DNA of 64,000 nucleotides from Mantis religiosa (GCA_030765055.1 CM060953.1:191121147-191185146), one strand, 5' to 3'. Positions 43,568 through 55,954 are shown, numbered from the stretch's first letter. Notes: generated by a model from the sequence alone, not told the origin. Numbers and translations: made by a program.

Positions 43568-43860
43568 GGGCGTTTTGATCGTAGAGTTTCTGCACGAACA
43601 GAGGACAATTAATGCACCCTATTACTTTCACATTTTGGATGAAGCAAAAGTTGAACATCGCAACAAGCGACGCCAACAACAGATCCGAAACGCCATTCTT
43701 CTCCATGACAATCAGAGGCCACGTACTGCCACTTTAACGCGGGAAAAACTGGTGTAAATGGCTTGGACACCCCTGAAACACACTCCTTTCAGTCCAGATT
43801 TATCGCCCTGTGACTACCATTTGTTTGGACCACACAAACAAGACCTAATCCTTGTTTCAC
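43560..43860 (+). pseudogene. Mariner transposase C-terminal fragment
   Basis: Reads GVLIVEFLHEQRTINAPYY, NAILLHDNQRPRTATL, a stop at 43,755, then FSPDLSPCDYHLFGP. The second and third catalytic Asp are 34 residues apart (DD34D), the mariner signature. The N-terminal DNA-binding half is missing where the Penelope fragment begins. Confidence 0.8.
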
Positions 43861-44285
43861 ATAAGCTTGCCCCGTATCTCTTAACGGTCACGTGACCTTA
43901 TCACCTCTCATTGGCTGCTATTGGGGTAGAGAGTGTAGTGCGGTACAAATTATTTCGTTATTAAACATGGAGATATATTTTATATTTTGGAAGAGAATTG
44001 TCAAATTTATATTTTCGTAACTTTTGAATTAAATATATTACGCAACAGAGTTGATTTATCTGGAATGCATGTTAATGCTTAAACGAAGTAAAGAGGAGGT
44101 TCCTTTGCTCTCAAGCACATGGTAGCACGTGATTTAGTGGTAGTGATGACATATTTGTTTAGCTGACTTATCACTGACCTTGTTTTTAACTGGATTAGTC
44201 ATATATCTCTATTCGAAGGTGTGCTATGCCGAGTGCGACAGCTAAATTATTTTATTGATCGTTCATTGCACGTGTACTTATTATA
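43861..44285. other. No recognised feature
   Basis: AT-rich sequence with no coding resemblance; CACGTGACC at about 43,889 and CACGTG near 44,126 are isolated E-boxes. Confidence 0.4.
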
Positions 44286-44740
44286 TGTATAATGGCAGAG
44301 CCTACCACCAGTTTTCGCTGAAGCATCGCAAGGGAAAACCTTTACAAAGCGGCGAAAAAAGAATTGTGTTGCATGTGTTTAATGGACCCACAGAGAAAAA
44401 TCCGTCTTTGTCAGTGAGAGAAGTCGAGCAGCTGTGCTCTGAACTTACAGGTGTGAGTGTTACATGTGTAGGAAACTCGCTACATGAAATTGAGACAACA
44501 GGATAACTTACCACTCTGGGGGCGATATTGATGTGTGGCGAAGGCATGATTTAAGGACAATCAGACTGTACTGGGATAAAAGTCGCAAAATATACTACCT
44601 TGACGAGACTTGGGTGAATGAAGGACACACGACAAGTATGGCGTGACACGACTTTTAAGACTGAAAGACAAGCATTTTTGCAGGGTATGTGTACTGGTTT
44701 AAAAAATCCCAGTGGAAAAGGCAGAAGGCCTTTCATTATA
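44286..44740 (+). pseudogene. IS630/Tc1-type DDE transposase relic
   Basis: Fragments in different frames: SLKHRKGKPLQSGEKRIVLH (near 44,310), SREVE-like helix region with LTGVS (44,440), KSRKIYYLDETWVNEGHTT (44,578-44,634) and FKTERQAFLQGMCTGLKNPS (44,650-44,715). YLDETW carries a catalytic Asp. A large central part is deleted. This combination is seen in a widespread insect transposase-like family; assignment to the IS630/Tc1 superfamily is from the DETW motif. Confidence 0.65.
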
Positions 44741-45001
44741 AACTTGTTCCAGTTTCATTGCTCATTCATTCAGTTTCAACTTGCACAGTTTCATTTCAAA
44801 ATTCATTATTTTTGCATTCCTTCATGTTCTTATTTCTATCTTCCTAGCAATTATTATGACGTTTACGGCAGTTTTAAATGTGACGGGAAGGCACCGCCTA
44901 TGGCCTATGCCGCGAAAGCATTAGCCAGTTAGGAAGAGGGTGAAGTTAGCTGCACGCGGACTGATACGTGTGCCGTTTATATTTTATCTGCCTCCCCTTT
45001 T

Positions 45002-45174
45002 TTGCTAATTTACGTCCTCCGACGTTAAGTCATATCGGACGGTGAATGAATTGGATGAAATGATGCTCAAATGAGTCCGGGGTCCATGGAGCTTAGAGTT
45101 ACCCGACATTCGTCTTGAAGGATAAGGGAAACCCCAGCAAAAACCTTATCCAGGTAACTCACCCTGACCGAGAA
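45002..45174 (-). mobile_element. 3' part of the tRNA-SINE family (as at 37,488), minus strand
   Basis: ATTTACGTCCTCCGACGTTA through CTCACCCTGACCGAGA is the reverse complement of the SINE body, stopping within the B-box region, so the tRNA head is lost. Confidence 0.8.
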
Positions 45175-45569
45175 CCTTGTATAGTATAATATGGTATAAT
45201 CTCTTTGACTGTCTATTGTCTCGTGGATGGCTTAGTACGATGCTCTATTTTTCTGTAGTTATCTGAAAAACAGGAAACATACATATACAATGTACACAAA
45301 TATATTTTATTATTCTCCTATCATTGCTTAATTGATATTAAGAGTACAATTGTTTAAATTGAATACAGGTCTACTAGTGTAAGCTCAAGATGAACTACCC
45401 GACCAGTTACAATTGACCATGACTGGTAAATTATTCTTGTTAACGACACGAGATGCCCCTCATTTGAAATACTGCTCCTTTTGCATCGCCATAGTTACGA
45501 TTCATCACTACTCAAAGCCTCCAACATCATCTTACGCCTAGTAAAAACATCGATTCTGAATCTTTTATA
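45175..45569. other. No recognised feature
   Basis: AT-rich sequence between the SINE fragment and the mariner left end. Confidence 0.4.
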
Positions 45570-45949
45570 CGAAGGCTGTTCAATAAAGGACGAACACATT
45601 TTTTTGACAATGTAACTTTACTCATCCTCATAATTTTGATGGTCCTTCTCAAAATAGTCTCCCCTAAATGCGATTCACTTGTCCCAGCATTTCTGCCAGT
45701 CTTCAAAGACATGCTGGAAACCATTTTTGAGAGATCCTTCAAAATTGCCTCCGCAGCCTTCACCACTGCTTCTGATGATGGATAATGCCTCCTACGAAGA
45801 CGTTTCTTCAAGTTAGGGAATAGAAAAAAGTCACATGGGGCTAAATCCGGACTACAGGGAGGGTGAGATATGTACTTCACGTTGATTTTTGCAAGATATT
45901 CAGCAACAACATTGGCAATATGCGGCCGCGCATTATCGTGGTGCAGCAT
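45527..45949 (-). pseudogene. Mariner transposase C-terminal segment
   Basis: Open segment including the second and third catalytic Asp (LHHDN and APCDFF, 34 residues between), then RRRHYPSSEAVVKAAEAIL. It runs past the TIR into flanking DNA, so its nominal end is not the real stop. Confidence 0.8.
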
Positions 45950-46269
45950 CCAGCCTGCTTCACGAAACTCTGGCCTTTTGCGCCTGATATGGACTTACAA
46001 TATTTTCAGGGCATCCCTGTAGTATTGTCCAGTTACTGATGTGTGTGCAGCTACAACATGCTGATAAATCTTCCATGAATATCAAAGAATGAGATGAACA
46101 TAACTTTCCCAGCAGAAGGAATCACTTTTGCTTTTTGGGGGTTGGTGATGAAGGAGATTTGCACACTGAGCTTGGCTGTTTGCTCTCAGGATCAAAATGA
46201 TGTAGCAAAGTTTCATCAACAGTGATTACGTTTGAAAGAAACTCCGGATCTTCCTCTAACATCAACTTT

Positions 46270-46950
<681 letters not shown>

Positions 46951-47175
46951 TAACATCAACTTTAACTGCATGTTACCTCCATTGCAGCGGTAGGCGATAC
47001 TGAATATGTCTGAACTTGCCTGGTTGTCACAGGCGGGAACCAGGAGTACCAACAATGAAACTACTAAGGCGTGTTTGTTTCACATTAAGCTAACAGAATA
47101 TAATAAGATTGAATTTTAGTGCGAAAATTATGGCCGTAAAAAATTATGATCATTCTTTATTGCACAGCCCTCGTA

Positions 47176-48804
47176 TTTTTAAAATTGAGAATTCAAGTCG
47201 ATTTTTTCTTAGATAACAGATAAAATTATGTATGGGACTAGCCTGGGTTTGACGTTTATCGTACTCGGCGCTAACACCTCGAGGGTTAATTTTTTTTCAC
47301 TCACTAATAAACATCTTATCTAGAAGTTCCATAAATAACAACGTATTAAAGTCATTATCAAGTTCAGAAACATTTGACTATCGGAATTTTCTTCGTATCC
47401 ATGACTACACGTGTTCTGCATTGGCACATTCCGTAGCTTGTACACAAACAAAAAAGCATCAACAAAATATATCGATATCATTTGTAGACCCTCCCTTCTG
47501 AATTAAGGCTGATAAGAAAGAAGCAGTTTTTCCCTGTAACATGACGTTCTGCTGTATTCGGGCCACATATATAGTATGACGTCACTATGCATACATGAGT
47601 ACGTCTACCTACATATTGCGGTCCCGTATTATGAACACAAAAGCCGCTTCCCTTATCTGCGGTAACATGGATGTAAAACGGAGCGGTTTCCACAAACAAT
47701 GCAAACGCTTCGTGACGGCTGCTTCTTCACGTGTCGACCTATATTACGTAAATCAAAATCCGCGTTTAAATATTTATACCGTCCTCGCCCTTTTGTCAAA
47801 TCAGACTGTCATACAAATGCAAAAAAATAACTTCACATGACCTCTAAAAAGCGGTTCGCCATGTAATTCCACACGCTTAGTCTGAGGTAAAACAAAGAAT
47901 AGGAACGTTTCAGTTCAGAAAGGTATATGGGGGCATAGGTACAGTAGACCAAGTGTGGACCTCCGTACCGAATCCTCTCCATAGCATAGTCCAGCCCAGA
48001 GAGAGTAATAAGTGTTTATAAGAATAGTTGATACAAGATACAGGAAATCATGTCACCACACACAAATGCTTCTATCAAACGATCGACAAATTGTGCTAAA
48101 TTTAGTCATTCATAGTGCCTTGAACAAATATTTTCATTAAACAAAGCGGAAAGCACTTAGCGCTCTGTTACACTAAAACCTCTCTGAAGAATGAACACAC
48201 ACGGCCAAAACTACACGGTGTACATTTTAAATCGTTATTTCCCGCCCTTCCATTGAGCAAGAATGACGTCATAGTTGACTAGTGAGTCTATATTGAAATC
48301 ACTGTTCCCTCTCCGGAGAAGAAGAAGTAATTTTTACGGAACAGTAAGCAAATTACAGCGCTCTTCCCCTGAATATGAACACAGACCACCGCGTCTTCAA
48401 GGTTCAATGCTACTTTCGTACCGGCATAAAAATAAAATTCGTGAGACATATAAAAATAATTTAAACCGCTGCATAGAGGAGTTTATGCCACGCTATCCAA
48501 CATTCAGACGAGTCCCTCGGAGCGTAATGTTGTCAAAAGTGTCCAGGTAACGTCAAATTGACATACTTTTGTTTGTAACATAAGCGTCTTACGTTTTATC
48601 AGTATACGATATAAATTTCTTGATCATTCTCACGCTTAATTAAAATGTCTATTAATGTTGGTATCCTTATGCCTTATTAAACCAAGAGACGCATCAAACA
48701 TTTCCAAGATACAGGATCGCGAAAAGAGAGACACTCTACCCTATAAAGTGGCTGTTCCCAATCCAGAAGCAATTAATAATGTTATGACAGAAAGGTCTCA
48801 AGCA
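47176..48804. other. No recognised gene; one repeated box at 47,930-47,985
   Basis: Mixed-composition sequence without family resemblance. GGGGGCATAGGTACAGTAGA then CCAAGTGTGGACCTCCGT (47,928-47,970) recurs at 39,722 and, more diverged, at 53,545. 48,655-48,861 is open for 68 codons and runs into the tandem array; its meaning is unclear. Confidence 0.4.
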
Positions 48805-50423
48805 TTGTACTATACACCCGTCTTCTCTGATCTCTCTAAACCGAGCAGCGACCTCCCATAACAACTGCACTCATTCGTCAGACAGGTAATACAGTAGACG
48901 TCGTGTTACGTACGATGTTCTGATGTTTTGGTGGTCAGACTGTACTGTACTATATTCCCGTCTTCTCTGATCTCTCTAAACCGAGCAGCGACCTCCCATA
49001 ACAACTGCACTCATTCGTCAGACAGGTAATACAGTAGACGTCGTGTTACGTACGATGTTCTGATGTTTTGGTGTTCAGACTGTACTGTACTATATTCCCG
49101 TCTTCTCTGATCTCTCTAAACCGGGCAGCGACCTCCCATAACAACTGTTCTCATTCGTCAGACAGGTAATACAATATACGTCGTGTTACGTACGATGTTC
49201 TGATGTTTTGATGGTCAGACTGTACTGTACTATATTCCCGTCTTCTCTGATCTCTCTAAACCGTGCAGCTACCTCCCAAAACAACTGTACTCATTAGTCA
49301 GACAGGTAATACAATATACGTCGTGTTACGTACGATGTTTTGATGGTCAGACTGTACTGTACTATATTCCCGTCTTCTCTGATCTCTCTAAACCGTGCAG
49401 CTACCTCCCAAAACAACTGTACTCATTAGTCAGACAGGTAATACAATATACGTCGTGTTACGTACGATGTTCTGATGTTTTGATGGTCAGACTGTACTGT
49501 ACTATATTCTCGTCTTCTCTGATCTCTCTAAACTGAGCAGCGACCTCCCATAACAACTGTACTCATTCGTCAGACAGGTAATACAATATACGTCGTGTTA
49601 CGTACGATGTTCTGATGTTTTGATGGTCAGACTGTATTGTACTATATTCCCGTCTTCTCTGATCTCTCTAAACCGAGCAGCGACCTCCCATAACAACTGT
49701 ACTCATTCGTCAGACAGGTAATACAATATACGTCGTGTTACGTACGATGTTCTGATGTTTTGATGGTCAGACTGTACTGTACTATATTCTCGTCTTCTCT
49801 GATCTCTCTAAACCGAGCAGTGACCTCCCATAACAACTGTACTCATTCGTCAGACAGGTAATACAATATACGTCGTGTTACGTACGATGTTCTGATGTTT
49901 TGATGGTCAGACTGTATTGTACTACATTCCCGTCTTCTCTGATCTCTCTAAACCGAGCAGTGACCTCTCATAACAACTGTACTCATTCGTCAGACAGGTA
50001 ATGCAATATACGTCGTGTTACGTACGATGTTCTGATGTTTTGATGGTCGGACTGTACTATACTATATTCCCGTCTTGTCTGATCTCTCTAAACCGAGCAG
50101 CGACCTCCCACAACAACTGTACTGATTCGTCAGACAGATAATACAATATACGTCGTGTTACGTACGATGTTCTGATGTTTTGATGGTCAGTCTGTACTGT
50201 GCTATATTCCCGTCTTCTCTGATCTCTCTAAACCGAGCAGTGACCTCCCGTAACAACTGTACTGATTCTTCAGACAGGTAATACAATATACGTCGTGTTA
50301 TGTACGATGTTCTGGTGTTTTGATGGTCAGACTGTACTGTACTATATTCCCGTCTTCTCTGATCTCTCTAAACCGAACAGCGACCTCCCATAACAACTGT
50401 ACTCATTCGTCAGACAGATAATA
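48805..50423 (+). repeat. 140-bp tandem repeat array, 12 copies
   Basis: Monomer anchors TCTTCTCTGATCTCTCTAAA occur at 48,821, 48,961, 49,101, 49,241, 49,373, 49,513 and then every 140 bp to 50,353. One unit is 132 bp because of an 8-bp loss (GTTCTGAT, near 49,340). Each unit holds TTACGTACGATG and CTGTACTGTACTATATT. Copies differ at a few per cent; the first copies carry GCACTCATTCG and later ones GTACTCATTCG. No coding sense. Confidence 0.97.
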
Positions 50424-50429
50424 ATAACA

Positions 50430-51540
50430 CAGCTTTCTAGGTCAATTTGTTGGCCTAGTTCTTAGTTGATTTTCTAGGTAATCTCCATCGATTTATTTTC
50501 TGTTCTATAATGTTTCATGTCTAATACCGAAATCAAAGCTAAATGTTTATATAAGATCCATTTATAGTTTTTTTTTTCGTACAGGTAGAACACAGTTTAA
50601 AATAATTGAACAACATTTCTGAGCACGTGTGGAAAGTACAATTTGAAATAAACACACCGCCTTGTTTACTCTAGCAACAGAAACACCTGAACTTGACGTA
50701 GCACTGCACCTTCCAGTAAAATTGACATTCTAAAAAATGCGCCAGATGGCGAAGGAGAGAATCCGCTAGAGGGTTACCAAAAATTGAAACAGATCCTTTT
50801 AATGTACATTCTTAACATAACATCCCTTTGCCTAAAACGAAACCGTAATAAAAGCATATCCACAGTTATTTATTTTGATGAACATGGTGAAAGAATGCGT
50901 CTCTGTTTTGTTTGGTTGTAAAAGAATGGGTTGAAAAAGCCATGTAAATAACACAGAACAAATACAAGTCTCATCGCTAAATTCAAAGCTCTGAAATATA
51001 CTGTTAACAATGTAAAATCAACAAGGTAACAAACAACTGTGATTCTTGACGTTTATAATTCCCACATTGTTATCTAGAAAAAAGGAAATGTTGTTACAGT
51101 TGGCTGTTGTAACAAGTGAATGCTGATACTTCATATCCCCCGGATCCAGGTTATATCAGCACGTCTATTTTACAAACTCTTCATTCATAAACAAAGCGTA
51201 TAGAAAAAGCCGCAAAATACACTTGCTAAAGTACTTGAAAATAACAAGCATGAAGTGTATAAGCTTTCATCCAGTTTATGCTCTGCGAAGCATTTCCATG
51301 AACTCAAAAATCTACTTCCCACGTAGATTCACCTACGGTCGCTTGTGGAAATATTAATTCAGGGAATTTGAACTCATAATTTACAGCGAACTTTGTTGAG
51401 AGATCAACCAGATATAACGTGATTTCATAGTTTCATTGTTTCTAATTCCCAGGTGGGCGAGAACAGCAATAACACGCGTGGTCGTGTAAAACGTACTCAA
51501 GAGATTAATTACCAAAAACCTGTATTACAATGAAAAAAAT
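50430..51540. other. AT-rich sequence with no recognised feature
   Basis: No tandem structure or coding resemblance. CCGCTAGAGGG near 50,763 and GCGCCAGATGGCG near 50,740 are isolated. Confidence 0.4.
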
Positions 51541-51600
51541 ATGAGGATGGTCTGAAAAACTTCCAAGCTAATAAAGATACAAGACCATTTTCAGATTTTC
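51541..51600 (-). mobile_element. Mariner 3' terminal inverted repeat region
   Basis: On the minus strand TTGGAAGTTTTTCAGACCAT then CCTCATA resembles the outer end of mariner elements of the type with C-terminal GDYVEK. It directly adjoins the array made from the same gene end. Confidence 0.6.
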
Positions 51601-52855
51601 TTTTTCAACATAGTCTCCTTTAACTCTACCCACTCCTCCCAGCGATGCTCTCATCTCTGTAACACGTCCAAATAGTACTCAGCGTTTTTCAACATAGTCT
51701 CCTTGTATCTCTACACACTTCTCCCAGCGATGCTCCCATCTCTGTAAGCCGTCCAAATAGTACTCGGCGTGTTTCAACATAGTCTCCTTGTAACTTTACA
51801 CACTTCTCCCAGCGATGCTCTCATCTCTGTAACCCGTCCAAATAGTACTCGGCGTTTTTCAACATAGTCTCCTTGTAACTTTACACACTTCTCCCAGCGA
51901 TGCTCTCATCTCTGTAACCCGTCCAAATAGTACTCGGCGTTTTTCAACATAGTCTCCTTGTAACTTTACACACTTCTCCCAGTGATGCTCTCATCTCCGT
52001 AACCCGTCCAAATAGTACTCGGCGTTTTTCAACATAGTCTCCTTGTAACTCTACACACTTCTCCCAGTGATGCTCTCATCTCTGTAACCCGTCCAAATAG
52101 TACTCGGCGTTTTTCAACATAGTCTCCTTGTAACTCTACACACTTCTCCCAGTGATGCTCTCATCTCTGTAACCCGTCCAAATAGTACTCGACGTTTTTC
52201 AACATAGTCTCCTTGTAACTCTACACACTTCTCCCAGCGATGCTCTCATCTCTGTAACCCGTCCAAGTAGTACTCGGCGTTTTTCAACATAGTCTCCTTG
52301 TAACTCTACACACTTCTCCCAGCGATGCTCCCATCTCTGTAACCGTCCAAATAGTACTCGGCGTTTTTCAACATAGTCTCCTTGGAACTCTACACACTTC
52401 TCCCAGCGATGTTCCCATCTCTGTAACCCGTCCAAATAGTACTCGGCGTTTTTCAACATAGTCTCCTTGTAACTCTAGACACTTCTCCCAGCGATGTTCT
52501 CATCTCTGTAACCCGTCCAAATAGTACTCGGCGTTTTTCAACATAGTCTCCTTGTAACTCTACACACTTCTCCCAGCGATGTTCCCATCTCTGTAACCCG
52601 TCCAAATAGTACTCGGCGTTTTTCAACATAGTCTCCTTGTAACTCTACACACTTCTCCCAGTGATGTTCCCATCTCTGTAACCTGTCCAAATACTACTCG
52701 GCGTTTTTCAACATAGTCTCCTTGTAACTCTACACACTTCTCCCAGTGATGTTCCCATCTCTGTAACCTGTTCAAATAGTACCCGGCGTTTTTCAACATA
52801 GTCTCCTTGTAACTCTACACACTTCTCCCAGCGATGTTCTCATCTCTGTAACCCG
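51601..52855 (-). repeat. 84-bp x ~15 minisatellite built from a mariner transposase C-terminus
   Basis: Period is 84 bp (28 codons), for example TTTTTCAACATAGTCTCC at 51,685, 51,853 and 51,937. On the minus strand each unit reads RWEHRWEKCVELQGDYVEK plus ~9 more residues and stays in frame over several units. WRKC...GDYVEK is the normal last segment of mariner transposases. One unit lost a base (near 52,343). It is not a gene, but the repeat origin is unambiguous. Confidence 0.9.
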
Positions 52856-52857
52856 AA

Positions 52858-53027
52858 TTTTGATAATGCTTTGTCTTTGTTTATAGTTGTGTTATATCCA
52901 GTATTTCATTTGTGGTTGTAACATTTTATAAATATCCTGATAATAGAAGAGATGTTCACGTCCGAAACGTTGATATCTAGTCATCTTTCACCTTTGTGGC
53001 TGCCCGAGAAGAAAGTGAGCAAGATTT
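52858..53027 (+). mobile_element. Penelope-like 3' terminal fragment with decayed hammerhead ribozyme
   Basis: Plus-strand relative of 54,054-54,190: TTGTCTTTGTTTATAGTTGT, the hammerhead region at 52,931-52,978, then CCCGAGAAGAAAGTGAGC. It sits between the mariner C-terminal array and the mariner central region. Confidence 0.75.
52931..52978 (+). ncRNA. Degenerate hammerhead ribozyme
   Basis: AATATC-CTGATAA-...-GAAAC-GTT-GATATC. Relative to the intact copy, the conserved CTGATGA has lost G8 (now A), stem II no longer pairs, and the cleavage triplet is GTT rather than GTC. G8 acts as general acid, so activity is not expected. Confidence 0.7.
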
Positions 53028-53540
53028 TCTTTTTCTGCAAAAGTGGTCTTTTTCGTCAACATATGCCTTCAGTTTGTCAAGCAACAATGTGTAATATGCT
53101 CTTGTAATGTTTTTTCCTTTTTGAAGATAATGGATTAAATTAACTCCATAACTAGTCCAAAAACAGTCACCATTACTTTCCCAGACGAAAAAAAAAAACA
53201 GTTTTTGCTTTTTTGTAGCCGGTTTTCCCTTTGCAGTCCACTGTTTCGACTGTATTATTGTTTCGGTGGATAATGGTATGTCCAAGTTTCATCTACAGTA
53301 ACTAACCAGTGCCAAAACTCGGATTTATTGCACCTAAACTGCGTAAACAGAGCGTTGGAAATGTTCATTCAAACACGTTTTTGGTCTAACGTGAGCAAAC
53401 GCAGCACCCAACGCGTGGACAGCTTTCTTATGTCTAGATGTTGATCTGATATGTGACATACACGTTCTTTTAACATGTTCATAGTCTCCGCTATCTCTCT
53501 CTTAAATTCGGCAGTCCTCTAGCACTATTTGGTGAACTTT
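53000..53540 (-). pseudogene. Mariner transposase central fragment
   Basis: Reading downward from 53,540: IRKLSTRWVLRLLTLDQKR (53,460-53,380), WLVTVDETWTYHY (first Asp, near 53,290), QSKQWTAKGKPA, VFWTSYGVNLIHYLQKGKNI and YYTLLLDKLK. It stops before the HDN box where the Penelope fragment begins. The C-terminal end of the same gene type forms the 84-bp array, so both may come from one disrupted element. Confidence 0.82.
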
Positions 53541-53934
53541 GGGGGCATATGTTCAATAGACTAAATTTAGAGCTTCATGCTGAGACCCCTCCGAAATAAT
53601 CCAGTTACGTTATTCGAAAATTGAAGAAGAAATCCACAAGGTGACAGTGCGGCTCGTATAACATCATCTAGTGTCTGTCCTTAAATGTTATATTCTCTTT
53701 TTCTGTCACCGGCAAACAGCTGGGAGTGTCCGTCTGACACTTAATTTCTTCAACGCTGCTGGCATTCGCCGTCGCCGTGACAGTACACATATTTTTATCA
53801 AAAAAGAAGTATTTATAGGGTATTTGTGTAGTGATCGTCCAAAGAGAATTAAATATCAAACACATAAATATCAACCAGCTCTGAAACTACATGACTATGG
53901 TATCAGCATATTGTGTTGTTGTACAGTGATTTTA
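53541..53934. other. Unassigned, with one copy of a repeated box
   Basis: 53,545-53,590 (GGGGGCATATGTTCAATAGA) is the diverged third copy of the box at 39,722 and 47,930. The rest is AT-rich up to the TA at 53,933 that borders the next transposon. Confidence 0.4.
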
Positions 53935-54053
53935 CAGTGTGAGCCATATAAACCTGAACCACTTCAATATGCCCTAACCTTTGAACAAATAACAGGACAC
54001 ACCTGAAACTTTGGCAGAATATAATACACAATTGGGAGATTACATTACACTAC

Positions 54054-54726
54054 GCTCACTTTCTTCTCGGGCGACCAGCCAGGTGAAAAGATGATTAGAT
54101 ATCGACGTTTCGGGAGTGTGCATCTCTCCCATCATCAGGATATTCATAAAATGTTATAACCACAAATGAAAAACTGAATATAACACAGCTATAAACAAAG
54201 ACAAAACAGTATCAAAATTCGCATTACTGAAAAAAGACTGTTTTCAGTAACTTTAATGCCAAGTCAGGAGATGGCGTGAGTATAGAAAATTGTGTCAAAG
54301 GAACGTAACTACTTTATTATCAAGCTGTATTGATCATTGCTTCTTAAATCGACAGATTTCCACTTTTAAGGCCGATTTCTAAGAGGAGCTGAACTGAAAT
54401 CCAGCATCATGACTAAACGTGCTACTTTCAGAGCAAATCGCCAAAGCCTCCTTAATTCTCCGCTCCCAGTAACTGTGGCATTTTGCCAAGATGGTCGTCT
54501 CCCGAAAATGGGCTCTATGGTCCTTATCAAAACAATGCTCTGCCAGTCCAGACTTCTCAGGTTACATTAAACGAAAGCTCCGTTCATGTTCGATTATTCT
54601 AGTAGCGATGGTCCTTCCGGTTTGTCCCACATTCACAGCGAATACGGTACACTCCCGGAACTTGGAAGTCCAGTTTGTCTTTCACTAGTCTCAACAGATG
54701 TTTAATCCTCGGAGGTGGCCTGTTTC
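54054..54726 (-). mobile_element. Penelope-like element fragment, copy 2, with 12-bp target duplication
   Basis: Exact direct repeats ACATTACACTAC (54,042-54,053 and 54,727-54,738) flank it. On the minus strand it runs from the GIY-YIG coding end (about 54,716-54,480, HSRNLEVQFVFH antisense in the other frame) through a 3' UTR to a hammerhead motif and CCCGAGAAGAAAGTGAGC. 5'-truncated, no RT. Similar to copy 1 at 42,885-43,567. Confidence 0.85.
54098..54144 (-). ncRNA. Hammerhead ribozyme (Penelope type)
   Basis: On the minus strand: AATATC (stem I), CTGATGA, GGGAG-AGATGCACA-CTCCC (stem II, 5 perfect pairs), GAAAC, GTC, GATATC (stem I, 5 pairs). All core nucleotides are present. Stem III is minimal, with palindromic ACGT, as described for Penelope-like elements, where dimeric forms are thought to be active. 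Cleavage is expected after GTC. Confidence 0.85.
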
Positions 54727-54738
54727 ACATTACACTAC

Positions 54739-55004
54739 ATCTCAGAGAAAATGTTGAAAGTGTCCTACACCAGCATCTGTGGATCATTGATCCCATTTTC
54801 TTTGATACGACTGTAGACACTGAAGTTTATAAGGGTATCCTCAAGACATTTGTGGAGCAGGTGGATGATATCGAATTGAGAGAAGGTTATTTCCAGCAAG
54901 ATGGAGTAGCGTGCCATTCATTTAATGATACCATGTGTAGCAGGATTCCTACGTTGTTGTGGATTTCAATGCCCAAAAGTTGTGGCAGCATATATAGCAA
55001 GATT
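54739..55004 (+). pseudogene. Transposase fragment (5' part) of the long-TIR transposon
   Basis: Reads DPIFFDTTVDTEVYKGILKT and GYFQQDGVACHSFNDTMCSR. QQDG carries a catalytic Asp and is a common box in insect Tc1/mariner-like transposases. N-terminal coding is missing; after about 54,970 the similarity ends. Confidence 0.75.
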
Positions 55005-55692
55005 CGTGCTGATATCTCGTTTCCCGTCGTTGGTCTTACTTCGTCGATCTTAACTTCGTCCAAAATATTATGACTCAATGAAGGTGATGTTCCCCGAAGT
55101 CATCAAGAAAATCCTTAATTATGCCTTGGCTAGCTTTTAATATTCTTCTGTTCTATTCTTACTTACGAGCAAAGAAAACTGTAAGTTACAAGGTTGGTAA
55201 CGAGTGAAGAAATCATTAAGATTTTTAGTTTGAATTTCTATAAGAAATCAATCTTTTGTTTGTTTCTTTTGTTTCTTTTCTTTCTTTCTTTCCATTAGAA
55301 TTCTCATCACAAAACTTTACACTGTGTTCGGAATCAATCTAATACTTCAAATTGAAGTAACAATTGATCAATTTAAAAAGCATCCGATCCCTTCAGTATT
55401 CCAGAAAGAAAGGCGAATTTTCTTTCGGTTTCTACAGCAAGATTATTTAATCCTTCTTTATCCATATATTACTTTTATAAGATTGGCCGATTTATTACTA
55501 CGCCATTAATTGCTAAATACAATTATTAGTACGGCCAATCACAAAAATACATATATTATTACACAATTTTGTTAGTTTTTCTTTTATAAATTTATAAATT
55601 TTTCAAAACCTTTTAAAATATAAATCATAAACATTGTTGCACATGGAACTTGTAACCAGTTTCTTTGATAATCGAATAATCTCAAAAGGTCC
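55005..55692. other. Unassigned insert inside the transposon
   Basis: AT-rich, no recognised family; separates the two halves of the transposase together with the SINE. Confidence 0.4.
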
Positions 55693-55951
55693 GTTTTTTT
55701 TTTTTTTTTTTTTTTTTTGTAATTTATGTCCTCCAACGATAAGTCATATTGGACGATGAATGAAATGGGTGAACTGAAGCTCAAGTGAGCCCGCGGTCCA
55801 TGCAGCTTAGAGTTATCCGGCATTCTTCTATCAGGATAAGGAAAAACCGCGGAAAAAACCTTATCCAGGTAACACACCCTAACCGAGATTCGAATTCGGG
55901 ACTTCTTGAACGTGAGGCAGACACGTTACTATCTGCGCTACCGAGGCCGGC
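55693..55951 (-). mobile_element. tRNA-derived SINE (family of 37,488), full length, minus strand
   Basis: T(26) tract (poly(A) tail on its strand), then the body, then GAGATTCGAATTCGGG (B box), GCGCTACCGAGGCCGG (A-box region and 5' end). Inserted just before the SPDLT box of the transposase. Confidence 0.88.
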
Positions 55952-55954
55952 TCC

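Noticed and set aside
48275..48550. 91-codon plus-strand frame as a host gene
   Set aside because: Arg-rich, low complexity, no recognisable domain and no splice or promoter evidence.
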